From Clostridia bacterium (GTDB taxonomy: Bacteria; Bacillota; Clostridia; Christensenellales; Aristaeellaceae): a DNA stretch of 50,849 bases. This document shows, piece by piece, positions 49,131-50,849 of this stretch. Position numbers and translations under genes: made by a program. The notes under the pieces are model-generated. The model searched no databases. It was not told where the DNA came from and saw only the letters and a program-made list of their open reading frames with translations. The DNA lies in NCBI GenBank assembly GCA_900769075.1, contig CAAGFE010000081.1, positions 1 through 50,849 on the forward strand, written 5' to 3'. Each line of letters starts with the position of its first letter. Position 1 is the first letter of the stretch.

Positions 49131-50849
49131 ATGCAGCATGCTTTGACCTCCCTTTTCCACGCCCAGACCTATACGGACGCCTGGTCCGACTACCAGCGCG
49201 GCTTGGTCAATCCCGGCTTCCCGGTCTGGGACTACATCATCCTCACCGCGTCCAACGCGCATCAGGCGGAAGGGTTTGAAGCGCAGCTGAAGCAGCGTTC
49301 CTTCCCGCCTCAGACCCATGTGGCTGTCCTCCCAGACCCCGACGGCAAGCGCGTGGGGAGCGGCGGCGCGACCCTGGGCGTGATTCGCTATATCAGGGAG
49401 CAGGAAGCGGACAAGGGCCACAGCGGCTTCGACCGCCTGCGCATTCTGGTGATTCACTCCGGCGGCGACAGCAAGCGTACCCCCCAATACTCCGCGCTTG
49501 GCAAGCTGTTCTCGCCCGTGCCGCATGAGCTGCCTGACGGACGCTCGTCCACCCTGTTTGACGAGTTCATGATTGCCATGGCAGGTGTGCCCGCCCGCAT
49601 CCGCGAGGGCATGCTGCTGCTCTCCGGCGATGTGCTGCTGCTGTTCAACCCTTTGCAGATTGACTACAGCGGGCAGGGTGCGGCGGCCATCAGCTTCAAG
49701 GAGGACGTGGAGACCGGCAAGAACCACGGCGTGTATCTGCGTGGGGAGGACGGCAGCGTGGCCCGCTGCCTGCAAAAGCAGTCCGTGGAAATGCTGCGCA
49801 GTGTCGGCGCGGTCAACGAGCAGAACCGGGTCGATATCGACACCGGCGCAGTCATCTTCTCGCCCGCCATGCTGGCTTCGCTGGATGCCATGATGCAGGG
49901 CCGGGAGCAGGCCTTCATCAACGACCATGTGCGCCTGTCCCTGTATGCGGACTTCCTCTATCCGCTTGGCAGCGACGCGACCCTTGAGCAGTTCTATCAG
50001 GAGAAGCCCGAGGGCGATTTCAGCCCCGAGCTGACTGCCTGCCGCACCGCCGTGTGGCATGCTTTGCGACCCTACCGCATGAAGCTGCTGCGGCTGGCCC
50101 CGGCGCGGTTCATACACTTCGGCACCACCCGGGAGATCATGCGCCTGATGAGCCATGATATCGAGGAATACACCTCCCTGGGCTGGCGTGCGGCTGTGAA
50201 CAGCAGTGTCCCCGAGGGCGTGTCCGGTTACAACGCCGTGCTGTCCTCCCGGGCGCATGTGGGCAGTCCTGTCCATCTGGAAACGTCTTATGTCCACGGC
50301 GATGCGGTCATCGGCAACAACGTCCTGCTGTCCTATGTGGACATTCACGACGAATGCGTTCCGGACAACGTGGTTCTCCATGGCCTGAAGCAGCGTGACG
50401 GACGCTTTGTGGTACGCATTTACGGCGTGAACGACAACCCCAAGGAGGACATGCTGTTCAGCAAGCCCCTGAGCGAACTGGGCATGGCTGGCCCGCTCTG
50501 GACGGCAGAGCTGTACCCAGTGTGCGATACAGTTGCCGAGGGTGTCAAGGCCGCGCTGAACGTGTACGCCATCGCCACGGGCGGCGGTGACCGGGCGGCG
50601 TGGGAACAGGCGGAAAAGACCAGCCTGTGTTCCGGCCTCAATCAGGCCGACCCGGATGCCATCATCGCGTGGGACAAGCGCATGCATGAGCTGGTCATGA
50701 TGGACCGTCTGGCCAAGGACATCCTCGTCAAGGTGCCGGTCAGCCAGCTCAAAAGCCAAATCAACCCGAATGGCCTGACGAAGATTCAGCGGGAATGGCT
50801 GGACAAGCGGCTGGCCCATGCGGATGCCAGCGAAGCCATGCGTCTGCAC
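49131..50849 (+). CDS. fkp: L-fucokinase/fucose-1-phosphate guanylyltransferase, N-terminal part (runs off the window)
   Basis: The first 573 codons of a gene that continues beyond the window. The N-terminal domain resembles the fucose-1-phosphate guanylyltransferase part of the bifunctional Fkp enzymes: PDGKRVGSGGATLGVIRYI, ILVIHSGGDSKRTPQYSALG, MLLLSGDVLLLF, and a beta-helix-like stretch near 370-430 (SYVHGDAVIGNNVLLSYVDI). The GHMP kinase part would be outside. Together they convert L-fucose to GDP-L-fucose for polysaccharide decoration. AGGTGA lies 8 bases before the ATG. The frame is open to the last base. Confidence 0.82.
   Translation, partial: MQHALTSLFHAQTYTDAWSDYQRGLVNPGFPVWDYIILTASNAHQAEGFEAQLKQRSFPPQTHVAVLPDPDGKRVGSGGATLGVIRYIREQEADKGHSGFDRLRILVIHSGGDSKRTPQYSALGKLFSPVPHELPDGRSSTLFDEFMIAMAGVPARIREGMLLLSGDVLLLFNPLQIDYSGQGAAAISFKEDVETGKNHGVYLRGEDGSVARCLQKQSVEMLRSVGAVNEQNRVDIDTGAVIFSPAMLASLDAMMQGREQAFINDHVRLSLYADFLYPLGSDATLEQFYQEKPEGDFSPELTACRTAVWHALRPYRMKLLRLAPARFIHFGTTREIMRLMSHDIEEYTSLGWRAAVNSSVPEGVSGYNAVLSSRAHVGSPVHLETSYVHGDAVIGNNVLLSYVDIHDECVPDNVVLHGLKQRDGRFVVRIYGVNDNPKEDMLFSKPLSELGMAGPLWTAELYPVCDTVAEGVKAALNVYAIATGGGDRAAWEQAEKTSLCSGLNQADPDAIIAWDKRMHELVMMDRLAKDILVKVPVSQLKSQINPNGLTKIQREWLDKRLAHADASEAMRLH

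Noticed and set aside
48987..50849. Long minus-strand open frame opposite the fucokinase gene
   Set aside because: The plus strand carries an open frame with clear Fkp motifs to the window end. The antisense frame has a composition typical of a shadow (rich in His, Gln, Arg, Val).

Overview
The window looks like a chromosomal segment of a fairly GC-rich member of the Bacillota (probably class Clostridia, gut or rumen type). This is inferred from the strong AGGAGG-type ribosome binding sites, an AgrC/AgrA-type two-component pair, a DUF2089 gene, a LoaP-type NusG paralogue, CpsB/CpsC/CpsD-type tyrosine phosphoregulation and many family resemblances. No rRNA, tRNA or CRISPR array was seen.

Region 1 (1-12.3 kb) is a mixed, mostly housekeeping stretch. 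On the minus strand it carries an AgrC/AgrA-like sensor and LytTR regulator, a lone remnant of a phage-type polyvalent protein (MuF_C plus ADP-ribosyltransferase-like domains), an AraC regulator, and a lysA - rluA-type - kinase/GNAT series. On the plus strand follow a pyrophosphatase-like/GNAT fusion, gpsA with an unusual nucleotidyltransferase-like tail, and a DUF2089 regulator with a small membrane protein. A short graveyard holds two gene remnants, one of them a second copy of the gpsA tail with its own terminator.

Region 2 (12.3-15.8 kb) is a two-gene GH43 glycosidase operon. One product appears cytoplasmic and the other secreted with accessory domains. It is closed by a strong terminator.

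Region 3 (15.99 kb to the window end) is a large exopolysaccharide/capsule locus. A consensus-like promoter and a structured leader precede loaP, a processive antiterminator expected to keep RNA polymerase going through the long operon. Then come an LCP ligase, a secreted protein, the CpsC/CpsD/CpsB chain-length module, a dehydratase, a shortened CapD-like protein, an aminotransferase and a PglC-like initiating transferase. Next is a more AT-rich variable cassette: ATP-grasp, HAD, five GT4/GT2-type glycosyltransferases, thymidylate-kinase-like and APH-like kinases, two PF14907-type nucleotidyltransferases (one frameshifted at a G9 tract), acyltransferases, a GT-D-like protein, Wzy and Wzx. The cassette ends at 46922, where a sugar epimerase that has lost its 5' end begins. 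After that come UDP-glucose dehydrogenase and a partial fucokinase/fucose-1-phosphate guanylyltransferase.

The most interesting element is a compact RiPP-like operon (21393-26144) set inside the polysaccharide locus, directly after CpsB. It holds an S24/S26-type Ser-His peptidase, a radical SAM/SPASM enzyme, a 78-residue Cys-containing precursor, an HPr-kinase-like protein fused to a PqqD-type recognition domain, and an ABC exporter without its own peptidase. I do not recognise this combination as a named class. A modified, perhaps phosphorylated, peptide co-expressed with exopolysaccharide is the leading candidate for an undescribed system here.
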